Of a stretch of DNA of 12,697 bases, positions 7,043-12,697 are shown piece after piece (position 1 is the stretch's first letter; every line of letters starts with the position of its first letter). Location: contig JAKARG010000036.1 in the NCBI GenBank assembly GCA_021819345.1, positions 1-12,697 of the forward strand, read 5' to 3'. Origin of the DNA: Actinomycetes bacterium. Its GTDB lineage: Bacteria > Actinomycetota > Acidimicrobiia > Acidimicrobiales > Palsa-688. The notes beneath the pieces are model-generated. The model saw nothing but the letters and a program-made list of their open reading frames with translations. It was not told the origin of the DNA and did no database searches. A program made the position numbers and the translations under genes.

Positions 7043-7086
7043 CGCCTGATTCGCCCGGAGGGCTCCATCGCTCCTTCTCCACCTTC

Positions 7087-7117
7087 GGCTCCTACCTCCA
7101 CGAACAAGCTAGGAGCC
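7087..7117 (-). terminator. Inverted repeat spanning the recombinase stop codon
   Basis: GGCTCCTA (7087-7094) and TAGGAGCC (7110-7117) form an 8-bp stem with a 15-nt loop. The stop codon TAG is part of the stem. It could protect the 3' end or end transcription; there is no T-run. Confidence 0.35.
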
Positions 7118-8209
7118 ATGGGGGGGAAGTGTGCGCGACCTCGCCTCCGCGCCCTCGGCCGCGGCCGCCACCCCCACCGGCGAGGGCCCGGAGGCGGTGT
7201 CGGGGCCGTCGAGCACGGAGCGGACCGCCTCCTGCGAGGGGTGGGCGCGGATCACGTGGCGCAGGCCCTGCGCCGTCGCCGAGAGGTACCTGCGGGTGGT
7301 CTCCAAGCTCGCGTGGCCGAGGAGCTCCTGCAGCTCTACGACGTCTGCTCCGGCCTGGAGGGCGGAGGTGGCAAAGGTGTGGCGCAGCGCGTGCACCAGG
7401 GCGCCGGCGGGCACCCGGGAGCGGATCCCGGCCCGGACGTAGAGGTGCTCGACCAGGTAGCGAACCTGGTCGACGCTCATGCGCCGGGCCCGGACGTCGA
7501 CGAACATGGCCGTGGAGGGATGGTCGAGGTCGTCTCCGGGCAGCTCCCTGCGGCGACGGTCCACCAAGTAGCGATCCAACAGGGCCTCGAGGCTCTCGTC
7601 GATCGGGACCGACCGCTCCTTGCCCCCCTTTCCCACGACCTCCAGCCACGCTGCGCCCGGCTCTCCCTGCACCGATCCGAGGTCGAGAGCAGTTGCCTCG
7701 GCCTCCCGGATGCCGGTGACGCAAAAGGTCGCGAGGAGCGCGACGTCGCGCTCGGGCCAGGGGTTGCGCGAGCGCGGATCGGCGACCGCTGCAGTCCGCA
7801 AGAGGGTGGTGAGGGCATCGCGCCCCCGGATGCTGCGCGGCAGGGTGCTCGGGGTCTTGGGCTTGGGGATCGCGGGCATCGGGCTCCCGTCGAGGATCCC
7901 TTCGGAGACGAGGAACTCGAACAGTCCGCTCCACGCCGAGTGGGCCCGCCTGACCGACGCGGTCGCGTGGTCGGAGGCCCAGGAGGCGAACGCCGCCCGT
8001 AGCGCCGAGCGGTCGAGGTCGCACACCTGCAGCTCCGGGTGACCCTTGCGCTCGGCCAGCCGGCCCGCGATGCCGGCGATGTCCCGGCGGTAGGCGGCGA
8101 GGGTGTGGGGCGACGGCTTGGACGCGCCGAGGTCGCTCATCCAGGCGTCGAGTGCCTCGGCGAGCGGGCTGGTCGGGCTCAGTCGTGCGGGGACCGGTGC
8201 CGGGGCCAC
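7109..8209 (-). CDS. Xer-like tyrosine site-specific recombinase
   Basis: The protein has 366 residues from GTG 8209. Residues about 15-125 form the SAM-like core-binding domain, ending in the Xer-type PKPKTPSTLP. Residues 130-320 are the catalytic domain, with all expected residues visible: R168 (TGIREAEA), the beta-hairpin lysine in GKGGKER (193-199), H273 and R276 (HALRHTFAT), H299 (LLGHA) and nucleophile Y308 (TTRRYLS). Such enzymes exchange strands through a 3'-phosphotyrosine; XerC/D resolve chromosome dimers. No tRNA, attachment site or phage gene is nearby, favouring a housekeeping Xer role over an integrase. The tail after Y308 is 58 residues, longer than the roughly 20 in E. coli XerD. 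It starts 9 nt after the pyrophosphatase stop, so the two are probably one operon. Assignment to XerC or XerD is not possible from sequence alone. Confidence 0.85.
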   Translation of the reverse strand: MAPAPVPARLSPTSPLAEALDAWMSDLGASKPSPHTLAAYRRDIAGIAGRLAERKGHPELQVCDLDRSALRAAFASWASDHATASVRRAHSAWSGLFEFLVSEGILDGSPMPAIPKPKTPSTLPRSIRGRDALTTLLRTAAVADPRSRNPWPERDVALLATFCVTGIREAEATALDLGSVQGEPGAAWLEVVGKGGKERSVPIDESLEALLDRYLVDRRRRELPGDDLDHPSTAMFVDVRARRMSVDQVRYLVEHLYVRAGIRSRVPAGALVHALRHTFATSALQAGADVVELQELLGHASLETTRRYLSATAQGLRHVIRAHPSQEAVRSVLDGPDTASGPSPVGVAAAAEGAEARSRTLPPHGS

Positions 8210-8218
8210 GGCGGGGGC

Positions 8219-8734
8219 TCAGCGGCCGCCTGCTGGGTCGCCGCCTGCCGCAGGGTCCGGCGAGCGCCGGCGGGCGAAGCACTGCTCGATCGCCGCCTCG
8301 GCCTCGGCGCGGTCGCGCCACCCGTCGATGTCGCTGCTCTTGCCCGGCTCGAGGGCCTTGTAGATCTTGAAGAAGTGGGCGATCTCGTCCAGCTCGTGGC
8401 TCGGCAGGTGCTCGAGCTCGGTGATCTCGGAGCGGCGAGGGTCCCCGGAGGCGACGCAGAGGATCTTTGCGTCGACCCCCTCCTCGTCGCGCATGAGGAA
8501 CATCCCGACCGCGCGCGCCAGGATGTGGCAGCCGGGGAATGTCGGCTCGTCGAGTACCACCATCGCGTCGAGCGGGTCGCCGTCGGCGGCGAGTGTCCCG
8601 GGCACGTAGCCGTAGTCCTCCGGGTAGCTGGTGGCGGTGAACAGGGTCCGGTCGAGCCAGAGAACCCCCTCGCCGTCCGCCTCGTACTTGTTGCGGGTGC
8701 CCTTGGGGATCTCGATGACTACCTCGACGTCCAT
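8219..8734 (-). CDS. ppa: Inorganic pyrophosphatase, family I
   Basis: The protein has 171 residues and the length of bacterial soluble pyrophosphatases. It hydrolyses pyrophosphate to phosphate in the cytosol, pulling biosynthetic reactions forward. The N-terminus VVIEIPKGTRNKYE, then SYPEDYGYVPGTL, and the metal-binding signature DGDPLDAMVVLDEP (D51, D53, D56) are diagnostic; the lysine-containing FFKIYKALEPGK follows at 121-132. The last 18 residues are a loose Pro/Gly-rich tail. ATG 8734 gives the canonical start, with AGAGGA just upstream. The reading frame stays open far upstream but that stretch is not coding. It is divergent from the MFS gene and leads the recombinase gene. Confidence 0.97.
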   Translation of the reverse strand: MDVEVVIEIPKGTRNKYEADGEGVLWLDRTLFTATSYPEDYGYVPGTLAADGDPLDAMVVLDEPTFPGCHILARAVGMFLMRDEEGVDAKILCVASGDPRRSEITELEHLPSHELDEIAHFFKIYKALEPGKSSDIDGWRDRAEAEAAIEQCFARRRSPDPAAGGDPAGGR

Positions 8735-8876
8735 TGGTCCTCTTCGTAGCACCCCGGGGGTGGGGGAGTCACGCTCATCGCTGCAGGCCGGGGGCTGCCC
8801 GCTGGACCCTGACCGGGGGGAGCCGTGGCGCGCAAGGCCCACGCCCCCGACTCGGGGCGGCTTCGGCAGAATACCT

Positions 8877-8904
8877 TTGCACACTGTGCAATCATGCGTA
8901 GACT
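8877..8904 (+). promoter_or_regulatory. Promoter with perfect 15-bp palindromic operator before the MFS gene
   Basis: TTGCACACTGTGCAA (8877-8891) is a perfect palindrome with 7-bp arms around one central base. It overlaps a plausible -35, TTGCAC (8877-8882), with a -10 TAGACT (8899-8904) after 16 bp. A further TGCAC half-site lies at 8904-8908. A repressor bound here would block RNA polymerase. Symmetric sites of this size before efflux genes are typically bound by TetR-family repressors; no such gene is in the window. Confidence 0.7.
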
Positions 8905-8986
8905 GCACGGAGAGCTCGACGGCGCCCTCGCGGGTACCGGTCCCGAGATCCGGCCCTTCACCGAAGCAGACACCCGAGGAGAGCAG

Positions 8987-10870
8987 ATGAGCACCGGTGT
9001 GAACCTCGCCAGTCCCGATCGAGGCGACGTCGACCCCTACCGGCACAAGTGGTCCACGCTGTCCAACACCACCCTCGGGATGCTGATGGCAACGATCGAC
9101 GCCTCGATCGTGCTGATCGCGCTGCCCGACATCTTCCGGGGCATCCGGCTCGACCCGCTCACGCCCGGGAACACGAGCTACTTCTTGTTCCTGCTCATGG
9201 GCTACATGGTCGTCACGGCGGTGCTCGTCGTGAGCTTCGGCCGACTCGGGGACATGTTCGGGCGCATCCGGATGTACAACATGGGCTTCGCCATCTTCAC
9301 CTTCTTCTCGATCATGCTGTCGATCACCTGGATGCACGGCGCCGACGCAGCCATCTGGATGATCGTCATGCGGGTCTTCCAGGGCGTCGGGGGAGCGTTC
9401 CTCATGGCCAACTCGACCGCGATCCTCACCGATGCCTTCCCGCCCGACCAGCGAGGCCTGGCGCTCGGGGTGAACATGATCGCCGCGATGGCGGGGTCCT
9501 TCATCGGTCTCGTCCTCGGGGGGTTGCTCGGGCCGGTGGACTGGCGCCTCGTGTTCCTCGTCTCGGTGCCCGTCGGCGTCGTCGGGACGGTGTGGGCATA
9601 TGTCAACCTGAAGGACAACGGGGTGCGCAGCCCGGCGCGGATCGACTGGATCGGCAACACGCTGTTCGCAGTGGGCCTGATCGCGCTGCTCCTCGGCATC
9701 GTCTACGGGATCGAGCCCTACGGCGGCCACACGATGGGTTGGACCAGCCCCTTCGTCCTCGCCGCGATCTCCGCCGGGGTGGCCCTGCTCGTGGTCTTCG
9801 TGTGGGTCGAGACCAAGGTTCCCGCACCGATGTTCCGCCCCGGCCTGTTCAAGATCCGGGCCTTCGCCGCCGGCAACGTGGCGAGCCTCATGGCTGCGCT
9901 CGGCCGCGGCGGTCTCATGTTCATCCTCATCATCTGGCTCCAGGGCATCTGGCTGCCCGAGCACGGCTACAGCTTCACCGAGACCCCGCTCTGGGCCGGG
10001 ATCTTCATGCTCCCGCTCACCGCCGGGTTCCTCATCGCCGGGCCGATCTCGGGGGCCCTCTCCGACCGCTTCGGGGCCCGGCCCTTCGCGACCGGCGGGA
10101 TGGTCATCGCGGTGGTGAGCTTCTTGCTCCTCGAGCTGCTGCCCGTCGACTTCTCCTATGTCTGGTTCGCCCTACTGCTGTTGTCCAACGGGCTCGCCAT
10201 GGGCCTGTTCGCCTCGCCGAACCGGGCCGCGATCATGAACAGCCTGCCCCCGGACCAGCGCGGCCAGGGGGCCGGGATGGCCACCACCACGATGAACGCG
10301 GCGATGGTGCTGTCGATCGGGATCTTCTTCACCTTGATCATCGTCGGCCTCGCTGGGAGCCTGCCGACGTCGCTCTACAGCGGCTTGGTCTCCCACGGAG
10401 TGCCCTCGGCAGCGGCCCACCGGGTGGCCGCCCTGCCGCCGACGTCGTCGGTCTTCGGGGCCTTCCTCGGCTACGACCCGGTGAAGGAGCTGCTACCGAG
10501 GGCGGTCCTCAGCCACCTGAGCTCCGCCCAGTACGGCTATCTGACCGGGCGCTCCTTCTTCCCGAGCCTGATCGCCACGCCCTTCAAGCACGGGCTCAAC
10601 GAGGCGCTCGACTTCGCCGTCGCCGGGTGTGGGGTAGCGGCGGTCGCCTCGTTCCTCATCGGCGAGCGCTACGTCCACGCGATCCCGGCACCCGGAGCCG
10701 CCGGTACGTCCTCGCAGGGGCCCGGGCTCGCCGCTGCGAGCGGACCTGCCGGTGGCGGAGAGGTGGGCGGACCCGCCGCAGCCACCACCCCCGCCGCGGC
10801 TTCGCCCGCAGCCGGGGGCTCGGCCACCCTTCGGCACCGGGCCACGGGCCGGGACGGCGCGCTCGGCTGA
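8987..10870 (+). CDS. MFS multidrug efflux-type transporter (DHA2 / EmrB-QacA family)
   Basis: The protein has 627 residues with about 14 hydrophobic segments, as in the proton-driven drug:H+ antiporter family 2. Visible family motifs are the TM1 motif ATIDASIVLIALPDIF, motif A in the loop after TM2 (GRLGDMFGRIRMY), and the TM5 motif C region (GSFIGLVLGGLLGP) followed by WRLVFLVSVPVG. A roughly 100-residue extracytoplasmic loop precedes the last helix, and a Gly/Ala/Pro-rich cytoplasmic tail follows. ATG 8987 has GAGGAGAG (8976-8983) in front and lies downstream of the promoter and operator. An in-frame GTG at 8825 is rejected because that extension would contain the promoter. Substrates cannot be told; expression is probably repressor-controlled. 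DUF3040 follows after 60 bp. Confidence 0.92.
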   Translation: MSTGVNLASPDRGDVDPYRHKWSTLSNTTLGMLMATIDASIVLIALPDIFRGIRLDPLTPGNTSYFLFLLMGYMVVTAVLVVSFGRLGDMFGRIRMYNMGFAIFTFFSIMLSITWMHGADAAIWMIVMRVFQGVGGAFLMANSTAILTDAFPPDQRGLALGVNMIAAMAGSFIGLVLGGLLGPVDWRLVFLVSVPVGVVGTVWAYVNLKDNGVRSPARIDWIGNTLFAVGLIALLLGIVYGIEPYGGHTMGWTSPFVLAAISAGVALLVVFVWVETKVPAPMFRPGLFKIRAFAAGNVASLMAALGRGGLMFILIIWLQGIWLPEHGYSFTETPLWAGIFMLPLTAGFLIAGPISGALSDRFGARPFATGGMVIAVVSFLLLELLPVDFSYVWFALLLLSNGLAMGLFASPNRAAIMNSLPPDQRGQGAGMATTTMNAAMVLSIGIFFTLIIVGLAGSLPTSLYSGLVSHGVPSAAAHRVAALPPTSSVFGAFLGYDPVKELLPRAVLSHLSSAQYGYLTGRSFFPSLIATPFKHGLNEALDFAVAGCGVAAVASFLIGERYVHAIPAPGAAGTSSQGPGLAAASGPAGGGEVGGPAAATTPAAASPAAGGSATLRHRATGRDGALG

Positions 10871-10930
10871 GGCCGTCGGGCTGCGGCAAGCTGTCGGGAA
10901 GCTCACAGTTCGACCAACGAGGAAGCCCTG

Positions 10931-11242
10931 ATGCCCCTGTCGGAGTCGGAGCGACGAGTGCTCGAAGGCCTCGGGCGGGACCTGGTGGCCGACGACCCGG
11001 TGCTCGCCAGCCGGCTCGGCTGGCAGCAGTTGCCCTCGCGCAGGAGGGACTCGGGCCTGGCGGCAGCCGCCGCCGGCCTGCCCCTGCTCGCCGGTGTCCT
11101 GCTCGTGGCGAGCTTCCCGCATCAGGGCCCGGAGGTAGGGGCCGGTTGCATCCTGATCGTGGTCGGGATGTCGGTGGCCTCGGCGGTCCTCCCGGCGAGG
11201 CTCACCCGGCGGTGGCAGGACCACCGGCCAGAGTCCGGATAA
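10931..11242 (+). CDS. DUF3040 small membrane protein
   Basis: The protein has 103 residues. Its N-terminus MPLSESERRVLEGLGRDLVA, followed by DDPVLASRL, is the DUF3040 signature of actinobacteria. Two membrane helices follow (about 43-60 and 67-86), then a basic C-terminus. CGAGGAA (10918-10924) provides a ribosome site at good distance. The function of the family is unknown. The gene is on the same strand as the MFS gene, but a separate promoter in the 60-bp gap cannot be excluded. Confidence 0.88.
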   Translation: MPLSESERRVLEGLGRDLVADDPVLASRLGWQQLPSRRRDSGLAAAAAGLPLLAGVLLVASFPHQGPEVGAGCILIVVGMSVASAVLPARLTRRWQDHRPESG

Positions 11243-11252
11243 TTGCAGTTAT
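11239..11252. promoter_or_regulatory. AT-rich near-palindrome at the DUF3040 stop
   Basis: ATAATTGCAGTTAT pairs at 12 of 14 positions and includes the DUF3040 TAA stop. It begins a relatively AT-rich stretch, rare in this window, in the 161-bp gap before the DUF6458 gene. It could be an operator or part of a promoter; no matched -10 was found. Confidence 0.3.
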
Positions 11253-11403
11253 CTGTAGTCAACGGACGACAGGACACCGGGCTCTCTCATCCCCGAGGCT
11301 CTCGGCGATCGGTCGGCTGAGGTTTGCCCCGCTGCGGGCCCGGGAAGGTCTCGGTTGCCAGCCTGGCCCGTTCCCGGGCCTCGACGACAAGGAGAACCGA
11401 GAG

Positions 11404-11661
11404 ATGCCCTACGCCGGTGGTTTGGGTTCGAGCGTCGCAGTGTTCACCATCGGAGCGATCCTCGACTTCGCCGTGAAGCTGCAGTCGAGCACCGTCGACT
11501 GGCAGACAGTCGGCGTCATCCTGATGATCGTCGGAGCGGTCGGTTTCGTCGTGACCCTCGGGCTCAGTCTGATGTTCAACTCGAACGGCTCCTACCGTCG
11601 TTCACGCCGGGTCACCCAGGATGCCAGCGGGACCTACGTCGAGGAACGTGGCACCTACTGA
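11404..11661 (+). CDS. DUF6458-type two-helix membrane protein
   Basis: The protein has 85 residues. Two hydrophobic helices (about 9-24 and 35-57, with VGVILMIVGAVGFVVTLGLS) flank a short polar loop. An Arg/Ser-rich tail ends in TYVEERGTY. This layout, with the GAILDFAV and VGVILMIVGAVG strings, matches the small actinobacterial DUF6458 family of unknown function. AAGGAG (11389-11394) lies 9 nt before the ATG. The family name rests on pattern recall; the two-helix membrane nature is plain from the sequence. Confidence 0.8.
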   Translation: MPYAGGLGSSVAVFTIGAILDFAVKLQSSTVDWQTVGVILMIVGAVGFVVTLGLSLMFNSNGSYRRSRRVTQDASGTYVEERGTY

Positions 11662-11702
11662 CCCCGACCGACGCCGCCGGTCGGCTGCCACGAAGCGACC
11701 GA

Positions 11703-11745
11703 GACGGCCCGGGCAGGCCCCGATGACGGGTCGGCCCGGGCCGTC
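11703..11745 (+). terminator. 12-bp GC hairpin after the DUF6458 gene
   Basis: GACGGCCCGGGC (11703-11714) and GCCCGGGCCGTC (11734-11745) are perfectly complementary, with a 19-nt loop, 41 nt past the DUF6458 stop. No T-run follows. It probably ends the plus-strand transcript and may also act on the converging small gene. Confidence 0.55.
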
Positions 11746-11773
11746 GGGTCCGTCGTCTGTCGGCTCCGACGGT

Positions 11774-11799
11774 CCCGGGCCGCGCAAGGCGGCCCCGGG
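11774..11799 (-). terminator. GC hairpin after the small basic gene
   Basis: CCCGGGCCGC (11774-11783) pairs with GCGGCCCCGGG (11789-11799) with one bulged C and the 5-nt loop GCAAG. It starts 11 nt past the stop of the minus-strand small gene, a standard terminator position, but lacks a T-run. Confidence 0.5.
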
Positions 11800-11810
11800 C
11801 TGGGCCAGCG

Positions 11811-11927
11811 CTATCCAGGACCCCGGCGGGCCTCGGACTTGCGCGCTCGTGCTCGGGCATCACGGAGCTTCTTGCGACGGGTCCGGTCGTGCTTCCAACG
11901 GACGGTGGAGCGAGAACCTCGGGCCAT
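11811..11927 (-). CDS. Very small, highly basic protein of unknown function
   Basis: An ATG at 11927 opens a 38-residue frame, MARGSRSTVRWKHDRTRRKK and on to a Gly-Pro-Gly end. Sixteen residues are Arg or Lys against three acidic ones, and a single Trp sits in VRWKHD. The codons for lysine are all AAG and arginine is often CGT/CGC, as in well-expressed genes. TATCGT ends 6 nt before the ATG, at leaderless distance, and a hairpin follows the stop. Size and charge resemble small extra ribosomal proteins (bS22, bL37, bTHX), but the sequence matches none that I can recall. It could be nucleic-acid binding. It might instead be a chance frame, since the local DNA is noncoding-looking on the other strand. 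Confidence 0.6.
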   Translation of the reverse strand: MARGSRSTVRWKHDRTRRKKLRDARARARKSEARRGPG

Positions 11928-11933
11928 CGCACA

Positions 11934-11939
11934 ACGATA
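11934..11939 (-). promoter_or_regulatory. Candidate -10 for leaderless small basic gene
   Basis: Read on the minus strand the bases are TATCGT (TAnnnT type), ending 6 nt before the ATG at 11927. No Shine-Dalgarno is present. The -35 region would fall within the transposase remnant and has no good match. Confidence 0.4.
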
Positions 11940-11940
11940 A

Positions 11941-12165
11941 CCGAAGGGAGCGGCCGCGACGGCCGGACGCCACGGTGCCGAGGCGGCCAACGACGGGTCG
12001 CGCAACGGGTACATCCCGTTGACGATCAAGACCACCTCCGGGCCGGTGACCCTGCAGCGGCTCGAGCTGCGGGGCACGACAGCGCCGTTCGCATCCCGGC
12101 TGTCGGGCCAGGGTGCCACCCGCACCAACGCCATGCCCGCACCAACGCCGTCGAGGCGCTGGTGA
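11941..12165 (+). pseudogene. IS256-family (mutator-type) transposase remnant, truncated and frameshifted
   Basis: The frame opens just after a TAA at 11938 and from about codon 17 reads DGSRNGYIPLTIKTTSGPV, then RLELRGT and FASRLSGQGATRTNA. This is the RNGY..R.I.T..GPV.L.R..LRG...FAS.L pattern from the N-terminal third of IS256-family transposases. It then shifts into another frame where TNAVEALV, the natural continuation, is found. The shift is caused by a 17-bp tandem duplication. Similarity stops at about 12163, and no start, catalytic DDE region or terminal inverted repeats are seen. It is a relic, not a functional element. Confidence 0.75.
12119..12149 (+). repeat. 17-bp tandem duplication inside the transposase relic
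   Basis: CCCGCACCAACGCC occurs at 12119-12132 and again at 12136-12149, an offset of 17 bp. Removing one 17-bp unit joins GATRTNA to VEALV in a single frame, so the duplication is the frameshifting lesion. Confidence 0.85.
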
Positions 12166-12211
12166 CCCCGAGGAGCACTCGTCGAGCCCCTTCCACCCTC
12201 GGTCGCCAGCC

Positions 12212-12254
12212 AGCCCAAGGGCTCGAAGCCCCTCCGCCCGGCAGCGCCGGGCGG
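12212..12254 (-). terminator. Hairpin pair downstream of the amidase gene
   Basis: CCGCCCGGC (12234-12242) and GCCGGGCGG (12246-12254) form a perfect 9-bp stem with a 3-nt loop, about 48 nt past the amidase stop. Next to it, GGGCT (12219-12223) can pair with AGCCC at 12227-12231 or at 12212-12216. No T-run is present. The remainder of 12166-12302 shows no gene. Confidence 0.55.
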
Positions 12255-12302
12255 CCCAGATCACTGGCTCGGTTGCCCACTGGTCCAGTCGCCCTATCCG
12301 AC

Positions 12303-12697
12303 TCACAACACGGGGCGGGTCGCAGCCGAAGCCAGCCACGGCTCGATTCGCTCGAGCGCGTCGGCGATCCGGAAGACAGTCGGGTCGTCGTAGGTCCGAC
12401 CGACGATGGAGATTCCGGTAGGTACACCATCACCGGAGAGCCCCGATGGCACTGACATCACTGGGCAGCGGCTTGCGATGTTGAAAGGGATCGTCATCAT
12501 CACGTCAAGCCAGTCGACCACCGGTACCCCGTCTACCTCGAGGGGGTCGCCAACGCTCCACGATGCCGGAAGAGCTGGAATAGCGAAGGTCGGGCAAACA
12601 AGAGCGTCATATCGCTCGAGCAGCTCACCAAGGGGGCGGTAGATCTCGCACTCGAGCTCGAGACCGGCGATCAAGTCCGCCTTGGTGAATGGGTGTG
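12303..12697 (-). CDS. Amidase-signature enzyme, C-terminal end only
   Basis: The frame enters from the right edge (reading HPFTKADLIAGLELE) and ends with TGA at 12303-12305, giving 130 residues. RYDALVCPTFAIPALPA, then VMMTIPFNIASRCPVMSVPSG and GVPTGISIVGRTYDD, are the standard C-terminal features of amidase-signature hydrolases (GatA, acylamidases, urea amidolyases). The Ser-cisSer-Lys catalytic centre lies outside the window, so the substrate cannot be told. GC is visibly lower than elsewhere (34 of 60 bases in 12481-12540), and third positions are less G/C-biased. This hints at a different origin from its neighbours. Confidence 0.9.
   Translation of the reverse strand, partial: HPFTKADLIAGLELECEIYRPLGELLERYDALVCPTFAIPALPASWSVGDPLEVDGVPVVDWLDVMMTIPFNIASRCPVMSVPSGLSGDGVPTGISIVGRTYDDPTVFRIADALERIEPWLASAATRPVL

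Noticed and set aside
7109..8209. Tyrosine recombinase as the integrase of a mobile island
   Set aside because: It is tightly coupled to pyrophosphatase, with no tRNA, attachment repeats, excisionase or phage genes nearby, and the sequence looks Xer-like.
8750..8762. Palindrome CACCCCGGGGGTG just upstream of the pyrophosphatase start, as an operator
   Set aside because: It is a simple G/C run, likely by chance in this composition, with no matched promoter element.
8825..8986. 54-residue N-terminal extension of the MFS transporter from GTG 8825
   Set aside because: It would contain the promoter and palindromic operator; ATG 8987 has a better ribosome site and the usual family start.
8735..9964. 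Open minus-strand frame upstream of pyrophosphatase, giving a 581-residue fusion
   Set aside because: It is antisense to the MFS gene with Asp/His/Glu-rich shadow composition; pyrophosphatase starts at 8734.
9049..11403. Very long plus-strand open frame running through the MFS and DUF3040 genes into the DUF6458 gene
   Set aside because: Up to 11403 it is an out-of-frame shadow caused by high GC; only the last 85 codons (from ATG 11404) are a real gene.
12026..12433. 135-residue minus-strand open frame between the transposase relic and the amidase
   Set aside because: It overlaps the amidase end in another frame and the relic antisense; there is no recognisable domain and no ribosome site.

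Overview
The window looks like chromosomal DNA from a high-GC actinobacterium. The best taxonomic guess is the Acidimicrobiia or a similarly deep-branching lineage; this is inference from gene order and gene content, not proven. The GC content is very high almost throughout. The order gcvH - garA-like FHA gene - ftsR-like merR - bifunctional-nuclease gene - second merR is the same as Mycobacterium tuberculosis Rv1826-Rv1830. Two actinobacterial small membrane protein families (DUF3040, DUF6458) are also present. No rRNA, tRNA, CRISPR array, prophage or intact insertion sequence is visible.

Layout. (1) 1-1842, plus strand: the 3' part of a nucleotidyltransferase / phosphomannomutase-like fusion, probably for GDP-mannose or a related sugar nucleotide. 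(2) 1887-5323, plus strand: the conserved actinobacterial block. gcvH, the GarA-like gene and the ftsR-like gene are tightly packed (gaps of 16 and 8 nt). The bifunctional nuclease gene has its own promoter-like element, and the second merR gene has a strong Shine-Dalgarno. gcvH and the nuclease gene both look leaderless. (3) 5339-8734, minus strand: a membrane protein with a RodZ-type C-terminal domain (convergent with the second merR), then, reading backwards, a Xer-like tyrosine recombinase directly behind inorganic pyrophosphatase. (4) 8877-11661, plus strand: a 14-TM-type MFS efflux gene behind a perfect 15-bp palindromic operator, then DUF3040 and DUF6458 membrane proteins. (5) 11662-12697: two GC-rich hairpins, a very small highly basic minus-strand gene, the frameshifted remnant of an IS256-family transposase, another hairpin, and the 3' end of an amidase gene with visibly lower GC, which runs off the right edge.

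How the parts fit. The 1887-5323 block joins one-carbon metabolism (GcvH), a likely FHA regulator of 2-oxoglutarate/glutamate flux (GarA family), and two MerR-type regulators flanking a DUF151 nuclease. The most unusual features are a GarA-like protein whose N-terminus is a four-cysteine zinc ribbon instead of the phospho-regulated ETTS segment, an FtsR-like regulator whose two domains are separated by about 235 low-complexity residues containing an 18-bp tandem repeat, and a RodZ-like envelope protein with no HTH domain but a 15-bp-repeat Gly/Ser stalk. No new multi-gene defence or mobile system was found.
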